Source: Actinomadura sp. DC4 (GTDB lineage Bacteria; Actinomycetota; Actinomycetes; Streptosporangiales; Streptosporangiaceae). Taken from it: a stretch of DNA of 64,000 bases. The stretch's first letter is position 1. Each line of letters starts with the position of its first letter. The notes under the pieces are model-generated. The model saw only the letters and a list, made by a program, of their open reading frames with translations, searched no databases and had not been told where the DNA came from. Location of the stretch: contig NZ_JAUEQY010000003.1 of the NCBI RefSeq assembly GCF_030406325.1, positions 62,001 to 126,000 on the forward strand. The letters are read 5' to 3'. The position numbers and the translations under genes were made by a program. Below are positions 40,736 to 49,098 of this stretch, in pieces.

Positions 40736-40754
40736 GCTCTCTCCTCGTCGCGTT

Positions 40755-41486
40755 TCAGCCGAAGCGCTCGGCGGTCCAGGCGTCCCACGCGGCCTGCTCG
40801 TCGTGGCCCGCGAAGTTCTGGTGGCCCATGACGAGGGCGTCGCCGCGGTCGGTGCCGGAGTGGATGAACCGGTAGAGGCCCGCGTCCGTGCGTACGCCCA
40901 GGTTGACGGGCAGGTTCTGGTAGAAGACGACGCCGGCGGAGCCGTCCGGCAGGCGGACGTCGTCGCCCTCGGTCACGTCCGGCGTGACGCCGAGCGACTC
41001 GGTGACGATCTTCCAGACGGCGTCAGAGCCGCCCGCGCCGGGCCGGAAGACGGTGGCGACCGAGGGCGTACGGCCGGCGAAGTGGGCGAGATACTGCCTG
41101 AGGGTCTCCAGGTAGATGGGCCAGCCGGCCTTCATCGCCTCGAACTCGGTCTCCCAGTCGTCGCCGAGCATGCCGCTCTGCACGAGACGGAGCACGGTCG
41201 ACCCTTCGCCGCGGCCCTCGATGAGGTACTCGAACGCCATGAACCGGCCGTCGGGCGTCTCGGCGCCACGGGTCGCGAGACGGGCGCCCGGCTCGTACGC
41301 GGTGATCGTGGCCTGCTCGGTGTGGCCCATCATCGTGAGGTTCGCCGGGCCGCCGGCCTCCGAGCCGAGCTCGGTGCGGCCCATGAACCAGGAGTCGACG
41401 CCCGGTCCGGTCGCGATCGCCTCCCAGACCTGCCCGGGGGTGGCCTCGAACTCGATCTCGTCGTTCAGCTCGAACGGGTGGGTCAT
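40755..41486 (-). CDS. SRPBCC (AHSA1-like) protein
   Basis: 243 residues with an N-terminal helix-grip domain (IEFEATPGQVWEAIATGPGVDSWF, LIEGRGEGSTVLRLVQSGM) and a C-terminal extension of about 90 residues. Coupled to the ArsR gene by a 4-nt overlap (ATGA). Ligand unknown. This is the same pairing seen at 33.8-34.8 kb, but with a longer protein. Confidence 0.85.
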   Translation of the reverse strand: MTHPFELNDEIEFEATPGQVWEAIATGPGVDSWFMGRTELGSEAGGPANLTMMGHTEQATITAYEPGARLATRGAETPDGRFMAFEYLIEGRGEGSTVLRLVQSGMLGDDWETEFEAMKAGWPIYLETLRQYLAHFAGRTPSVATVFRPGAGGSDAVWKIVTESLGVTPDVTEGDDVRLPDGSAGVVFYQNLPVNLGVRTDAGLYRFIHSGTDRGDALVMGHQNFAGHDEQAAWDAWTAERFG

Positions 41487-42061
41487 GACGCTTCCTTCAT
41501 GCTGGGGTGGACGGCGACGACGATCCGGTGGTCGCGGCCGTTCTCTGTGTGGTATTTCGACACCAGGGCGGTGACGGCCCCGGAGAGCTCCTGTACGAAC
41601 GCGGCCCGGTCGGCGGCCGAGGCGAACCGCACCTCACCGTCGATCGCGAAGGTCGCGAGGCGCTTGCGGGCCTTGGCGGCGCCGGTGATGAGCGCGCCCA
41701 TGTCTCTGACCAGCCGGACCGCGACGGCCAGCAGCCAGCTCGCGGACAGCTGGTCCGGGGCGCGGTCCGGGTCGGGCGCGACGGAGGCCAGCACGGCCGG
41801 CGAGATCACGTAGGAGGCGGCGGTCGCCCGCATGATGCGCTCGTTGACGTTGCCCTTGCGGCGCTCCTCGATCATCTCGACGAGCCCGTGCGCCTCGAGG
41901 GTCTTCAGGTGGTAGTTGACCTTCTGCCGGGGCAGGCCGACCTTGGCGGCCAGCATGGTCGCGGAACCGGGCTCGCTGAGCTCGGCCAGCAGCCGGGCCC
42001 GGATGGGGTCCAGCGAGACCTCGGCGGCGGCCGGGTCCTCGATCACGGCGATGTCCTGCAT
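41483..42061 (-). CDS. ArsR-like winged-helix regulator
   Basis: 192 residues. The helix-turn-helix is LLAELSEPGSATMLAAKVGLPRQKVNYHLKTLEAHGLVEM, followed by a wing rich in charges and a C-terminal helical domain. ATG 42061 is chosen over TTG 42085 because the predicted -10 box ends seven bases before it, which makes a leaderless mRNA and places 42085 upstream of the start point. It heads the operon with SRPBCC and DHFR-like genes. A 16-bp palindrome across the -35 suggests autoregulation. Confidence 0.88.
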   Translation of the reverse strand: MQDIAVIEDPAAAEVSLDPIRARLLAELSEPGSATMLAAKVGLPRQKVNYHLKTLEAHGLVEMIEERRKGNVNERIMRATAASYVISPAVLASVAPDPDRAPDQLSASWLLAVAVRLVRDMGALITGAAKARKRLATFAIDGEVRFASAADRAAFVQELSGAVTALVSKYHTENGRDHRIVVAVHPSMKEAS

Positions 42062-42068
42062 GCCGGCA

Positions 42069-42098
42069 AAGCTAGCAGCCGACAAATTATTTTGTCAA
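42069..42098 (-). promoter_or_regulatory. Promoter and palindromic operator of the second ArsR gene
   Basis: On the minus strand: -35 TTGACA (42098-42093), 18-bp spacer, -10 TAGCTT (42074-42069), then ATG at 42061. GACAAATTATTTTGTC (42081-42096) is an inverted repeat with perfect 6-bp arms that overlaps the -35. The site also stands upstream of the plus-strand ArsR remnant at 42128. Confidence 0.7.
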
Positions 42099-42127
42099 GA
42101 ATACTCTGTTTTTCGGTGAGGTCACGG

Positions 42128-42751
42128 ATGGCCGTTGGACCTGGCGTTCTCGGAGCCACAGACGACGGCAACCGCCGGCCACTGCGGTCGCGACCCAAGG
42201 GAGCGACGGCCCCCGGGCGCGGGGGCCGCGAGCCAGGCCGGCGTGGCGGCGGACAGTGGCCGGACGTCTTTCGTGCGGTCGCCGATCCGACCCGGCGTGC
42301 GGTGCTGGAGGTGCTGACGCAGGCGGGGGAGCTCACCGTTACCGAGCTCGCCGGCCGGCTCGACGTCGGGCTGCCGATGCTCTCCCGGCACCTGGCCGTG
42401 CTCCGCGAGGCGGGGCTGGTGAGCGAGCGCCGGGCGGGACGTCACCGCGTCTACGGCGTCCGGCCCGCGCCGTTGCGGGAGCTGTTCGACTGAGCCTCGC
42501 TGCTCAGCGGCTTCTGGGCCGAGCGGGTCCAGGGGTTGCACGCCTACCTGGACCGGCGAGCCGAAGACGCCGCCGCCGGGAACGCCTCCGCCGAGGCCGT
42601 CCCGCCCCCGCAGGGCGCCTCCCCCGCAACCACCTCCCCTGAGACCGGCTCACCCCAGAGTGCCTCCCCTCACAGCACCTCCTTCGAGAACGCCTCCACC
42701 GATGCCGAGACCGACCGACCGCGGACCGGAGACTCCGACGATGCGACGTGA
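42128..42751 (+). pseudogene. ArsR-family regulator interrupted by an in-frame TGA
   Basis: ATG 42128 (GGTGAGG upstream) begins a frame whose residues 52-121 are a clear ArsR domain: FRAVADPTRRAVLEVLTQAGELTVTEL, MLSRHLAVLREAGLVSERRAG, PLRELFD. A TGA at 42491-42493 then stops it. The same frame reopens at once with ASLLSGFWAERVQGLHAYLDRR, which is the usual C-terminal ArsR helix, and runs to 42751. Relatives normally have Trp (TGG) about where the TGA is. The tail is a Ser/Thr/Pro-rich linker. It is either a nonsense mutation or a sequencing error; the 121-residue product would lack the dimer helix. Confidence 0.75.
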
Positions 42752-42896
42752 CCTGACCATCCAGACCGACCTGCCCCACTCCCCCGCCGTCGTGTGGCAG
42801 GCGCTCACCGATCCCGTGGCCCTGGCCGAATGGCTCATGCCGGTCGAGGACTTCGCGCCCGTCGTGGGGCGGACCGAAACCCGGGAGACCGCATGA
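42741..42896 (+). pseudogene. Truncated SRPBCC (AHSA1-like) gene
   Basis: ATG 42741 opens MRRDLTIQTDLPHSPAVVWQ and continues LTDPVALAEWLMPVEDFAPVVG, the first ~45 residues of an AHSA1-like domain. The frame then ends after TETRETA, while relatives need about 100 more residues. This suggests an internal deletion. Overlap with the ArsR tail (11 nt) and with the next ORF (4 nt) preserves an old operon order. Confidence 0.65.
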
Positions 42897-43006
42897 GCGG
42901 CATCGCGTTCCGTACCGAACTGGCCAGGGAGCGCGACGCCGTACGCCTCCGCGTCCCCGCCGATCTCGCCCCGGACCTCGGCACCGCGCGCCTGGTCCCC
43001 GTGTGA
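42893..43006 (+). CDS. N-terminal piece of a split DUF1905/YdeI-like protein
   Basis: 37 residues (MSGIAFRTELARERDAVRLR...) that match the first strand pair of DUF1905 proteins. It starts at an ATGA overlap and ends in a GTGA overlap with the next ORF. The second ORF continues exactly where this one stops, so together they form one domain. Either a frameshift split the gene, or two coupled ORFs produce a two-chain protein. Confidence 0.55.
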   Translation: MSGIAFRTELARERDAVRLRVPADLAPDLGTARLVPV

Positions 43007-43332
43007 TCACGATCAACGCCCATCGTGTACGGGCGACCCTGCACAAGATGGGCGGCACCTACGTGACGGCGGTGAGCAACGCCGTCCGGCAGGACGCGGG
43101 CGTCACCGCCGGCGACACCGTCGAGGTCACGATCGAACCGGACACCGACGAGCCGGACGTCGAGGTACCCGCCGATCTCGCCGCAGCCCTCGCCGAGGCC
43201 GCGGTGACGGAGGTGTTCGGCCGGCTCACGCCGTTCCGCCGCCGCGAGATGGTCGACGCCGTGGTCTCCGCCAAGAAGGCCGACACCCGCGCCCGGCGCG
43301 TCGGACAGGCGGTGGCGCGACTCGCCGGGTGA
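43003..43332 (+). CDS. C-terminal part of the split DUF1905/YdeI-like protein
   Basis: 109 residues: ITINAHRVRATLHKMGGTYV, AGVTAGDTVEVTIEPDTD, VEVPADLAAALAEA and a C-terminal YdeI-like helical tail with KKADTRARRVGQAV. This is the bulk of a DUF1905 plus bacteriocin-resistance YdeI/OmpD-associated-type domain. It lacks the first strands, which the ORF at 42893 supplies in another frame. Start GTG 43003 overlaps the previous stop. Confidence 0.7.
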   Translation: MITINAHRVRATLHKMGGTYVTAVSNAVRQDAGVTAGDTVEVTIEPDTDEPDVEVPADLAAALAEAAVTEVFGRLTPFRRREMVDAVVSAKKADTRARRVGQAVARLAG

Positions 43333-43527
43333 GCCCCGGCAGGTACCGGAATTCCGTTGACTCCCGACCGGAACCCCCGCCGTACGCGCTATCGTCGCCC
43401 CGTGCCCGCGGCCCGCGCGGTGGGGCCGGGGGCCGGCCGGCGACGCGGTGATCGGGTGGCGCGAAACCTTCCATGATCGCTGTTTTCCGTTGACGGCGCC
43501 CTGCCGCCCGATGATCCTTGGGAGATC

Positions 43528-44130
43528 ATGAATTCCGACGCTACGTCCCAGTGGCCTCCGCCGGCCAAGAGCACCGACTCCGTACGGCGCAAGGTGGTCG
43601 ACGTCGCCGCGGAGTTAATGCGCGGGGCTCCCGCTGCGGTCGGCGCCTCCTCCGCCCCGGTGTTCGGCGGGGACTCCTCCGACCAGTCCGCCATGAACCT
43701 CTACCTCGCTCTGCTGATGGACCAGCTCCCGGTCTACGCGCGTACGCTGATCGACCTGGAGTCGCGGGTCGGTGAGGGCAGCGTCGAGCAGAACCTCATC
43801 CCGGCCGGTCTGGCGACGATCCAGTTCTACTGTGAGATCCTGGCCGCGAAGGTCAGTGTGTTCACCAAGCCGGACCAGCTCGTCCAGCTCCGGCAGGGGC
43901 TCCGATCCCGCGACATGGGACCCCAGGCCGGCTACACGCGCGTCGCCGCGTACCTCGGTGAAGAGCGCCGGCTGGGCCGGATCGCGGCCGACGTCGACTG
44001 CGACGCCGCCGCGCAGCTGCTGGTCGGCGCCTGCCTCAACTACGCGTTCACCAAGATGCTCCTGGACGACGTCCCGCCGCGTGAGCCGTTCGTCGAGCGG
44101 GCCGTACGCGGTCTGCGCCTCTGCCCCTGA
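43528..44130 (+). CDS. TetR-like regulator lacking most of the helix-turn-helix
   Basis: 200 residues. RRKVVDVAAELMRG is a good TetR first helix, but the next 40 residues expected for helices 2 and 3 (the DNA-binding turn) are replaced by a short Ala/Ser-rich stretch (GAPAAVGASSAPVFGG). From MNLYLALLMDQLPVYARTL on, the protein follows the TetR ligand-binding domain, with YTRVAAYLGEERRLGRI and AAQLLVGACLNYAFTKML. It may be a deletion product or a ligand-binding protein without DNA contact. ATG 43528 is preceded by TTGGGAG. Confidence 0.7.
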   Translation: MNSDATSQWPPPAKSTDSVRRKVVDVAAELMRGAPAAVGASSAPVFGGDSSDQSAMNLYLALLMDQLPVYARTLIDLESRVGEGSVEQNLIPAGLATIQFYCEILAAKVSVFTKPDQLVQLRQGLRSRDMGPQAGYTRVAAYLGEERRLGRIAADVDCDAAAQLLVGACLNYAFTKMLLDDVPPREPFVERAVRGLRLCP

Positions 44131-44139
44131 GCGAGGCGG

Positions 44140-44436
44140 TCAGCCGCCCGCCATGGCCCCGACCACGAGAAACGGCTCGGCCCCGCTCACCACGGGCGGG
44201 GGCAGCGGCGCGTCCGGAGGGTCGTGGGACAGGTCCCGTTCGCAGGCGTAGAACCGTACGAACGCCCGGCGGCGCCCGGTGGCGTGGTCGCGAATCGTCC
44301 CGCGCAGCATCGGGAAACGCTCCTCCAGGGCGTCCAGGACCGCGCGCTGGGTGGCTTCTCCCTCGATCCGCAGCTCCACCTCGGCGCCCGCGCGTGCGAG
44401 CGCCCGCAGATGGGCCGGGAGCACGACGCGGATCAT
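44140..44436 (-). CDS. MoaD/ThiS-family sulfur-carrier-like protein
   Basis: 98 residues of the ubiquitin-like fold: [39 protein letters not shown] and a C-terminus ending VVGAMAGG, a Gly-Gly tail as needed for thiocarboxylation. It overlaps the BNR-repeat protein gene by 4 nt. This pairing of a MoaD-like protein with a BNR/WD40-like protein is, to my knowledge, common in actinobacteria and not explained. Confidence 0.88.
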   Translation of the reverse strand: MIRVVLPAHLRALARAGAEVELRIEGEATQRAVLDALEERFPMLRGTIRDHATGRRRAFVRFYACERDLSHDPPDAPLPPPVVSGAEPFLVVGAMAGG

Positions 44437-45548
44437 GACAGCGTCTGGACTTCGACGGAGAGTACGGCCGGCAGGTCCCGTACGATCGGCGCCCAGTTGT
44501 CGCCGGCGTCGGGTGAGACGTACACCTGCCCGCCGGTCGTACCGAAGTAGACCCCGCAGGAGTCCAGCGAGTCGACGGCCATCGCGTCCCGCAGCACGTT
44601 GACGTAGCAGTTCTCCTGCGGCAGGCCGCTCGTCAGCGCCTCCCACTCGCCGCCGCCCGTACGGCTGCGGTAGACGCGCAGCCGCCCCTCCGGCGGATAG
44701 TGCTCGGAGTCGCTCTTGATCGGCACGACGTAGACGGTGTCGGGCTCGTGCGCGTGCACCGCGATCGGGAAGCCGAAGTCCGACGGCAGGTCGCCGCTGA
44801 CCTCCCGCCAGGACCCGCCCCCGTCGTCGCTGCGCATCACGTCCCAGTGCTTCTGCATGTAGAGCGTCTCCGGGCGGGCCGGGTGCATCGCGAGCCGGTG
44901 GACGCAGTGGCCGACCTCGGCGTCCTCGTCCGGGATGCCCTCGGAGCGCAGGCCGCGGTTGGCGGGGCGCCACGTCTCTCCGGCGTCGTCGGTACGGAAC
45001 ACGCCCGCGGCCGAGATCGCGGCGTACATCCGGGCGGGGTCGGTCGGGTGCAGCACGATCGTGTGCAGGCACATCCCTCCGGCGCCGGGCTGCCACGACG
45101 GGCCGGAGCCGTGACCGCGCAGGCCGGACAGCTCCTGCCAGGTGCCGCCTCCGTCGACCGAGCGGAACAGGGCGGCGTCCTCGACCCCGGCGTAGATCGT
45201 GTCGGGGTCGGCGGGAGAGGGTTCGAGGTGCCAGACCCGGGCGAACTCCCAGGGATGCGGCGTCCCGTCGTACCACTGGTGGGTGCCGGGCACGCCGTCG
45301 TACCGGAAGTCGTTGCCGACCATCTCCCAGGTCGCGCCGGCGTCGTCGGACCGCTGGATCACCTGCCCGAACCAGCCGGTGGACTGGGCGGCGTACAGCC
45401 GCGACGGCTCGGCCGGCGACCCGGTGAAGTGGTAGATCTCCCAGCCGCCGAAGTGCGGGCCGCTGACGTCCCACGTCTCCCGTGCCGCGTCCGACGTCAG
45501 GATGAACGCGCCCTTGCGCGTACCGACCAGGACCCGTACTCCGCTCAT
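44433..45548 (-). CDS. BNR/sialidase-like beta-propeller protein
   Basis: 371 residues with repeated Asp-box motifs of beta-propellers: [60 protein letters not shown] and [11 protein letters not shown]. It has no signal peptide and lacks the Arg triad needed for true sialidase activity as far as I can see. Function unknown. ATG 45548 has a GGAGC site. Divergent from the MocR gene. Confidence 0.85.
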   Translation of the reverse strand: MSGVRVLVGTRKGAFILTSDAARETWDVSGPHFGGWEIYHFTGSPAEPSRLYAAQSTGWFGQVIQRSDDAGATWEMVGNDFRYDGVPGTHQWYDGTPHPWEFARVWHLEPSPADPDTIYAGVEDAALFRSVDGGGTWQELSGLRGHGSGPSWQPGAGGMCLHTIVLHPTDPARMYAAISAAGVFRTDDAGETWRPANRGLRSEGIPDEDAEVGHCVHRLAMHPARPETLYMQKHWDVMRSDDGGGSWREVSGDLPSDFGFPIAVHAHEPDTVYVVPIKSDSEHYPPEGRLRVYRSRTGGGEWEALTSGLPQENCYVNVLRDAMAVDSLDSCGVYFGTTGGQVYVSPDAGDNWAPIVRDLPAVLSVEVQTLS

Positions 45549-45770
45549 CCGATGCTCCGTTCGTCCGGTGGCCCGCCGGTCGCGGCCCTCACCGGGGTCC
45601 GACCGGCGCGGGGCGCGCAATTCATCGGTCCTCGCCCGCGAATCTTCCGGCCGCGGACGGCCGCGGCCCCGTCCGTGCCATGGTGAGGCACTGGGCCCGG
45701 CCGGCGGCCGACCCGGCGGACAACCGGCGTGGCGGGTCGGCGAGGCTGGTGTCGTGGAGGTGAGGCGGCG

Positions 45771-47189
45771 GTGACCGGTTCGGGGCTGGACCTGCATCTC
45801 GACCTATCCGCGGACTCCGGCGGAGTCGGGCGGGCGCTGGAGCTCGCGCTGCGCGAGGCGGTGCGGTCGGGCCGGCTCGCGGCCGGGGCACGGCTGCCCG
45901 GGAGCCGGAGCCTCGCCGCCGATCTGGGCATGTCGCGCGGCACGGTCGTCCAGGTGTACGCCCAGCTCACCGCCGAGGGATGGCTGGTCGGTACGCCCGG
46001 TTCGGGAACGCGCGTCGCCGACCTGCCGCCGTGTTTCCCCGCCGACGAACCGTCTCGGCGGGACCCGCACAGCCCGGTGCCGGGCCGCCGGCAGGACGCG
46101 ACCGGCGGGCTCGACCTGCGGCCGGGGCGGCCCGACCTGAGCGCGTTCCCGCGTACGGCCTGGGCGTCCAGCGTCCGCCGGGCCGTCTCGGCGGCGGACC
46201 CCGCCGCGTTCGGCTACGGCGACCCGGGCGGTCTCGCGGAGCTGCGGACGGTCGTGGCGGAGTACGTGTCCCGTACGCGCGGAGTGCGGGCGGACGCCGG
46301 GTCGGTGGTGATCACGGCCGGGTTCTCCGCCGGGCTGGCGCTGCTGGCCCGTACGTTCCGGCGGCTCGGGGCGGCGCGGATGGCGATCGAGGACCCGTGC
46401 CTCCAGCGCCATCGCGAGCTGGTGCGCGCCGCCGGGCTGCGGGTGGACCCACTGCTCGTCGACGCGGACGGCGCGGACCCTTCCGCCCTGGGCGACGGCG
46501 GCGCGGCCCTGCTCACGCCCGCGCACCAGCATCCCCGGGGCGTGGTGCTGGCGCCCCGGCGCCGTACGGCCTTCGTCGAGTGGGCCCGGCGGAACGACGG
46601 CTACCTCATCGAGGACGACTACGACGGCGAGTTCCGCTACGACCGCCAGCCGGTCGGCGCGATCCAGGCGCTCGCCCCCGACCGCGTCGTGTTCGGCGGC
46701 ACCACGGGCAAGGCGCTCGCCCCCGGCATGCGGATCGGCTGGCTGGTCGTGCCCCCGGCGCTGCGCGAACCGCTGCTGGACAGCATCGAGGAGACCTCCT
46801 CGGCGGTCCCGGCGGTGAACCAGCTCGCCCTGGCCGACCTGATCGCGCGCGGCGACTACGACCGGCACATCCGCCGGATCCGGCTGGTGTACCGGCGCCG
46901 CCGTACGGAACTGGCACGACGGCTGGCCACGGTGACCCCGACGCCACTGGAGGGCGTGTCGGCGGGACTGCACGCGCTGCTGCCGGTCGCCTCCCCCGAA
47001 CACGAACGGAACCTGGTCACGGCCGGCGAACGCGCCGGTCTGCGCCTGCAGGGCCTGCACGTGTCGGGCTACTGGCACGCGCCGGCGGGCCGCCCTGCCG
47101 CGCTGATCCTCGGCTACGCCACCCCGCCGCCCCACGCCTGGCGCGCCTCCCTGGACCTGCTCACCGGCCTCATCCGGGCGAACGGCTGA
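45771..47189 (+). CDS. MocR/PdxR-family regulator (GntR HTH fused to aminotransferase)
   Basis: 472 residues. Residues about 10-85 form a GntR winged helix ([36 protein letters not shown]). From about 115 on it is a fold-type-I aminotransferase domain with [36 protein letters not shown] and the PLP lysine in [16 protein letters not shown]. Such proteins sense PLP or an amino compound. GTG 45771 follows GGAGGTGAGG. The target could be the divergent BNR/MoaD pair or itself. Confidence 0.93.
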   Translation: MTGSGLDLHLDLSADSGGVGRALELALREAVRSGRLAAGARLPGSRSLAADLGMSRGTVVQVYAQLTAEGWLVGTPGSGTRVADLPPCFPADEPSRRDPHSPVPGRRQDATGGLDLRPGRPDLSAFPRTAWASSVRRAVSAADPAAFGYGDPGGLAELRTVVAEYVSRTRGVRADAGSVVITAGFSAGLALLARTFRRLGAARMAIEDPCLQRHRELVRAAGLRVDPLLVDADGADPSALGDGGAALLTPAHQHPRGVVLAPRRRTAFVEWARRNDGYLIEDDYDGEFRYDRQPVGAIQALAPDRVVFGGTTGKALAPGMRIGWLVVPPALREPLLDSIEETSSAVPAVNQLALADLIARGDYDRHIRRIRLVYRRRRTELARRLATVTPTPLEGVSAGLHALLPVASPEHERNLVTAGERAGLRLQGLHVSGYWHAPAGRPAALILGYATPPPHAWRASLDLLTGLIRANG

Positions 47190-47200
47190 CCCCGCGGGCC

Positions 47201-47214
47201 GGCGGCGAGCCGCC
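47201..47214 (+). terminator. Short GC hairpin after the MocR gene
   Basis: GGCGGC (47201-47206) and GCCGCC (47209-47214) are complementary and lie 11 bases after the MocR stop. The loop is small, so only the outer pairs would form. Weak candidate. Confidence 0.3.
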
Positions 47215-47394
47215 CAAACGCCGTGGGTGGTCCGTCCGTCTGGACCGGACGTGAGGAGAACGCCATGGCGAGCGAACGCTCGGCGGTGGTCAGGGACCAC
47301 TGGCGCGGTATGACTGAGATCACGTCACATCGACGTCGTCCCCAACCTCTTATCCGGTGCGTCGCTTCAGTAGGACAACGGAAAGAGGGACGAG

Positions 47395-47799
47395 ATGACG
47401 ATCGATCTGGACGCACAGGTGAACGCCGTCCATGCCGTGTTCGACGCGACCTCCAGCGCCTGGGCGCGCGGCGACGCGGACGCGTTCACCGACTGGTACG
47501 CCGAGGAGGCGTCGGTGATCCTGCCCGGTTTCGCGCTGCTCGGCAGGGCCCACGTACGGGCGGGCATGGCGGCCGCCTTCGTCGGGGCGCTGGAGGGGTC
47601 CAGGCGCCTGCACGTCGTACGGGACGTGCGGTTCCTCGGCGCGGACACGGCCCTCGTGGTCACCCGGAGCGTCACGGTCCTCCCCGGCGAGGCCGAGCCC
47701 GAGCCCGCTCCGGAGCTGGCGACCTGGGTGCTCTCCCTGCACGACGGCCGCTGGCTCGTCGAGGCGTACCACAGCTGCCCCGCACCCGCGGAGACGTGA
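47395..47799 (+). CDS. SgcJ/EcaC-like small protein (SnoaL-like fold)
   Basis: 134 residues: DAQVNAVHAVFDATSSAWARGDADAFTDWYAEEASVILPG, then GRAHVRAGMAAAF, FLGADTALVVTRSVTVL and WVLSLHDGRWLVEAYHSC. This is the DUF4440/SnoaL-like pattern of the SgcJ/EcaC family, found in secondary metabolism but also outside it. GAAAGAGGGA precedes the ATG. It converges on the NYN gene with a 3-bp gap. Confidence 0.85.
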   Translation: MTIDLDAQVNAVHAVFDATSSAWARGDADAFTDWYAEEASVILPGFALLGRAHVRAGMAAAFVGALEGSRRLHVVRDVRFLGADTALVVTRSVTVLPGEAEPEPAPELATWVLSLHDGRWLVEAYHSCPAPAET

Positions 47800-47802
47800 T
47801 CC

Positions 47803-48573
47803 TCACACGTCGCCGGCGGCCCTCCGCGGGCGTTTGTCGCGGGCATAGATGATCCCCGGCTTCCCGTCACCGGGGCTGCGGCGGGCGAGCTCGAACAGCG
47901 TCGTCGCCGCCATCAGGTCGCTGAGCTTGGCGTAGCCGTAGTTGCGGGAGTCGAAGTCGGGCCGCTGCTTGGTGATGATGTGGCCCACGGTCGCCAGGGC
48001 GGCCCAGCCGTCGTCGTCGGACGCGGCCTCGACGGCGTTGCCGAGCTGGTTCATCAGCGCGGTGTCGCCCTTGAGCTTCGCGGCCAGGGTGCGTGGCGTC
48101 GGGGCCGCCGCGCCGGCGGGCGCGGCGGCGCTCGGCACCAGGTTCTCGATGTAGATGAACTTGTCGCACGCGGCGACGAAGGGCTTGGGCGTCTTGCGCT
48201 CGCCGAACCCGTACACGGTCAGGCCCGACTCGCGGATCCGCGCGGCCAGGCGGGTGAAGTCGCTGTCGCTGGAGACGATGCAGAAGCCGTCGAAACGCCC
48301 GGAGTACAGCAGGTCCATGGCGTCGATGACCATCGCCGCGTCGGTGGCGTTCTTCCCGGTGGTGTAGGCGAACTGCTGGATCGGCTGGATCGACTGGGTG
48401 AGCAGCTGGTCCTTCCAGCCCCGCAGGCTCGTGCCGGTCCAGTCGCCGTACGCGCGCTTGACGTGGGCGGTCCCGTACTTGGCGACCTCGGCGAGCAACC
48501 CCTCGGTGATCGCGGGCTGCGCGTTGTCCGCGTCGATGAGCACCGCGAGCTTGGCGGCGTTCTCGGTGACCAT
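47803..48573 (-). CDS. NYN-domain protein with C-terminal OST-HTH/LOTUS domain
   Basis: 256 residues. The N-terminal NYN (PIN-like) nuclease domain has acidic residues at AVLIDADNAQP, KNATDAAMVIDAMDLL and VSSDSDFTRLAARI, as in LabA/DUF88 proteins. Residues about 165-240 form an OST-HTH/LOTUS-type RNA-binding domain (LMNQLGNAVEAASDDDGWAAL, NYGYAKLSDLMAA). It is likely an RNase or RNA-binding regulator. ATG 48573 has AGGAG upstream. Confidence 0.9.
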   Translation of the reverse strand: MVTENAAKLAVLIDADNAQPAITEGLLAEVAKYGTAHVKRAYGDWTGTSLRGWKDQLLTQSIQPIQQFAYTTGKNATDAAMVIDAMDLLYSGRFDGFCIVSSDSDFTRLAARIRESGLTVYGFGERKTPKPFVAACDKFIYIENLVPSAAAPAGAAAPTPRTLAAKLKGDTALMNQLGNAVEAASDDDGWAALATVGHIITKQRPDFDSRNYGYAKLSDLMAATTLFELARRSPGDGKPGIIYARDKRPRRAAGDV

Positions 48574-48708
48574 GCTGCTGCTCCTGCCGGCCGTGGATGG
48601 GACGCGGTCCAGTGTGCCGGTCGCGCCGCCCTGCCCGGGAACCGGTACACCGGATCGTGCACCAAGTGGTCTAGTGATCTGGACCGGTACGCTCCTAGCC
48701 TCACGAAT

Positions 48709-49098
48709 ATGCCTACAAAATCGGTTCTGACCACCCTCCTGCACGAGACGCCGCCGCGGATACCCGACGGCGCGGAGGTCATGACGGTGACGGTCGAGCT
48801 GCCGCCCGGCGACCCGGGCACGCCTCCGCACCGGCACAGCGGCCCCGTCTTCGGCTACGTGCTCACCGGCGAGATCGTCTTCGAGCTCGAGGGAGAGCCC
48901 GAACGGGTGATCCACGCGGGCGAGGCGTTCTGGGAGCCGGGCGGCGACGTGATCCACTACCAGGCGGGCAACAAGTCCGCGGAGCAGTGGAGCCGCTTCG
49001 TCGTCGTGATGCTGGGCGTGCCGGGCGAACCCATGCTCACCCTCGTGTCCGAGGCCGAACTCCGGGAGCGCCGCCCGCTCCGTGCGGGGAGGGCCTGA
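48709..49098 (+). CDS. Cupin-domain protein
   Basis: 129 residues with the two cupin motifs: PGTPPHRHSGPVFGYVLTGEIVFELEG and GEAFWEPGGDVIHYQAGN, which supply His and Glu ligands for a metal. A TAGCCT box seven bases before the ATG suggests a leaderless transcript, though the -35 is weak. It overlaps the next gene by 1 nt (TGATG), so the two are an operon. Activity unknown. Confidence 0.88.
   Translation: MPTKSVLTTLLHETPPRIPDGAEVMTVTVELPPGDPGTPPHRHSGPVFGYVLTGEIVFELEGEPERVIHAGEAFWEPGGDVIHYQAGNKSAEQWSRFVVVMLGVPGEPMLTLVSEAELRERRPLRAGRA

Noticed and set aside
47263-47394. Short ORF beginning MASERSAVVRDH before the SgcJ-like gene
   Set aside because: It runs into the SgcJ-like gene in another frame with Arg-rich shadow sequence and shows no family pattern.
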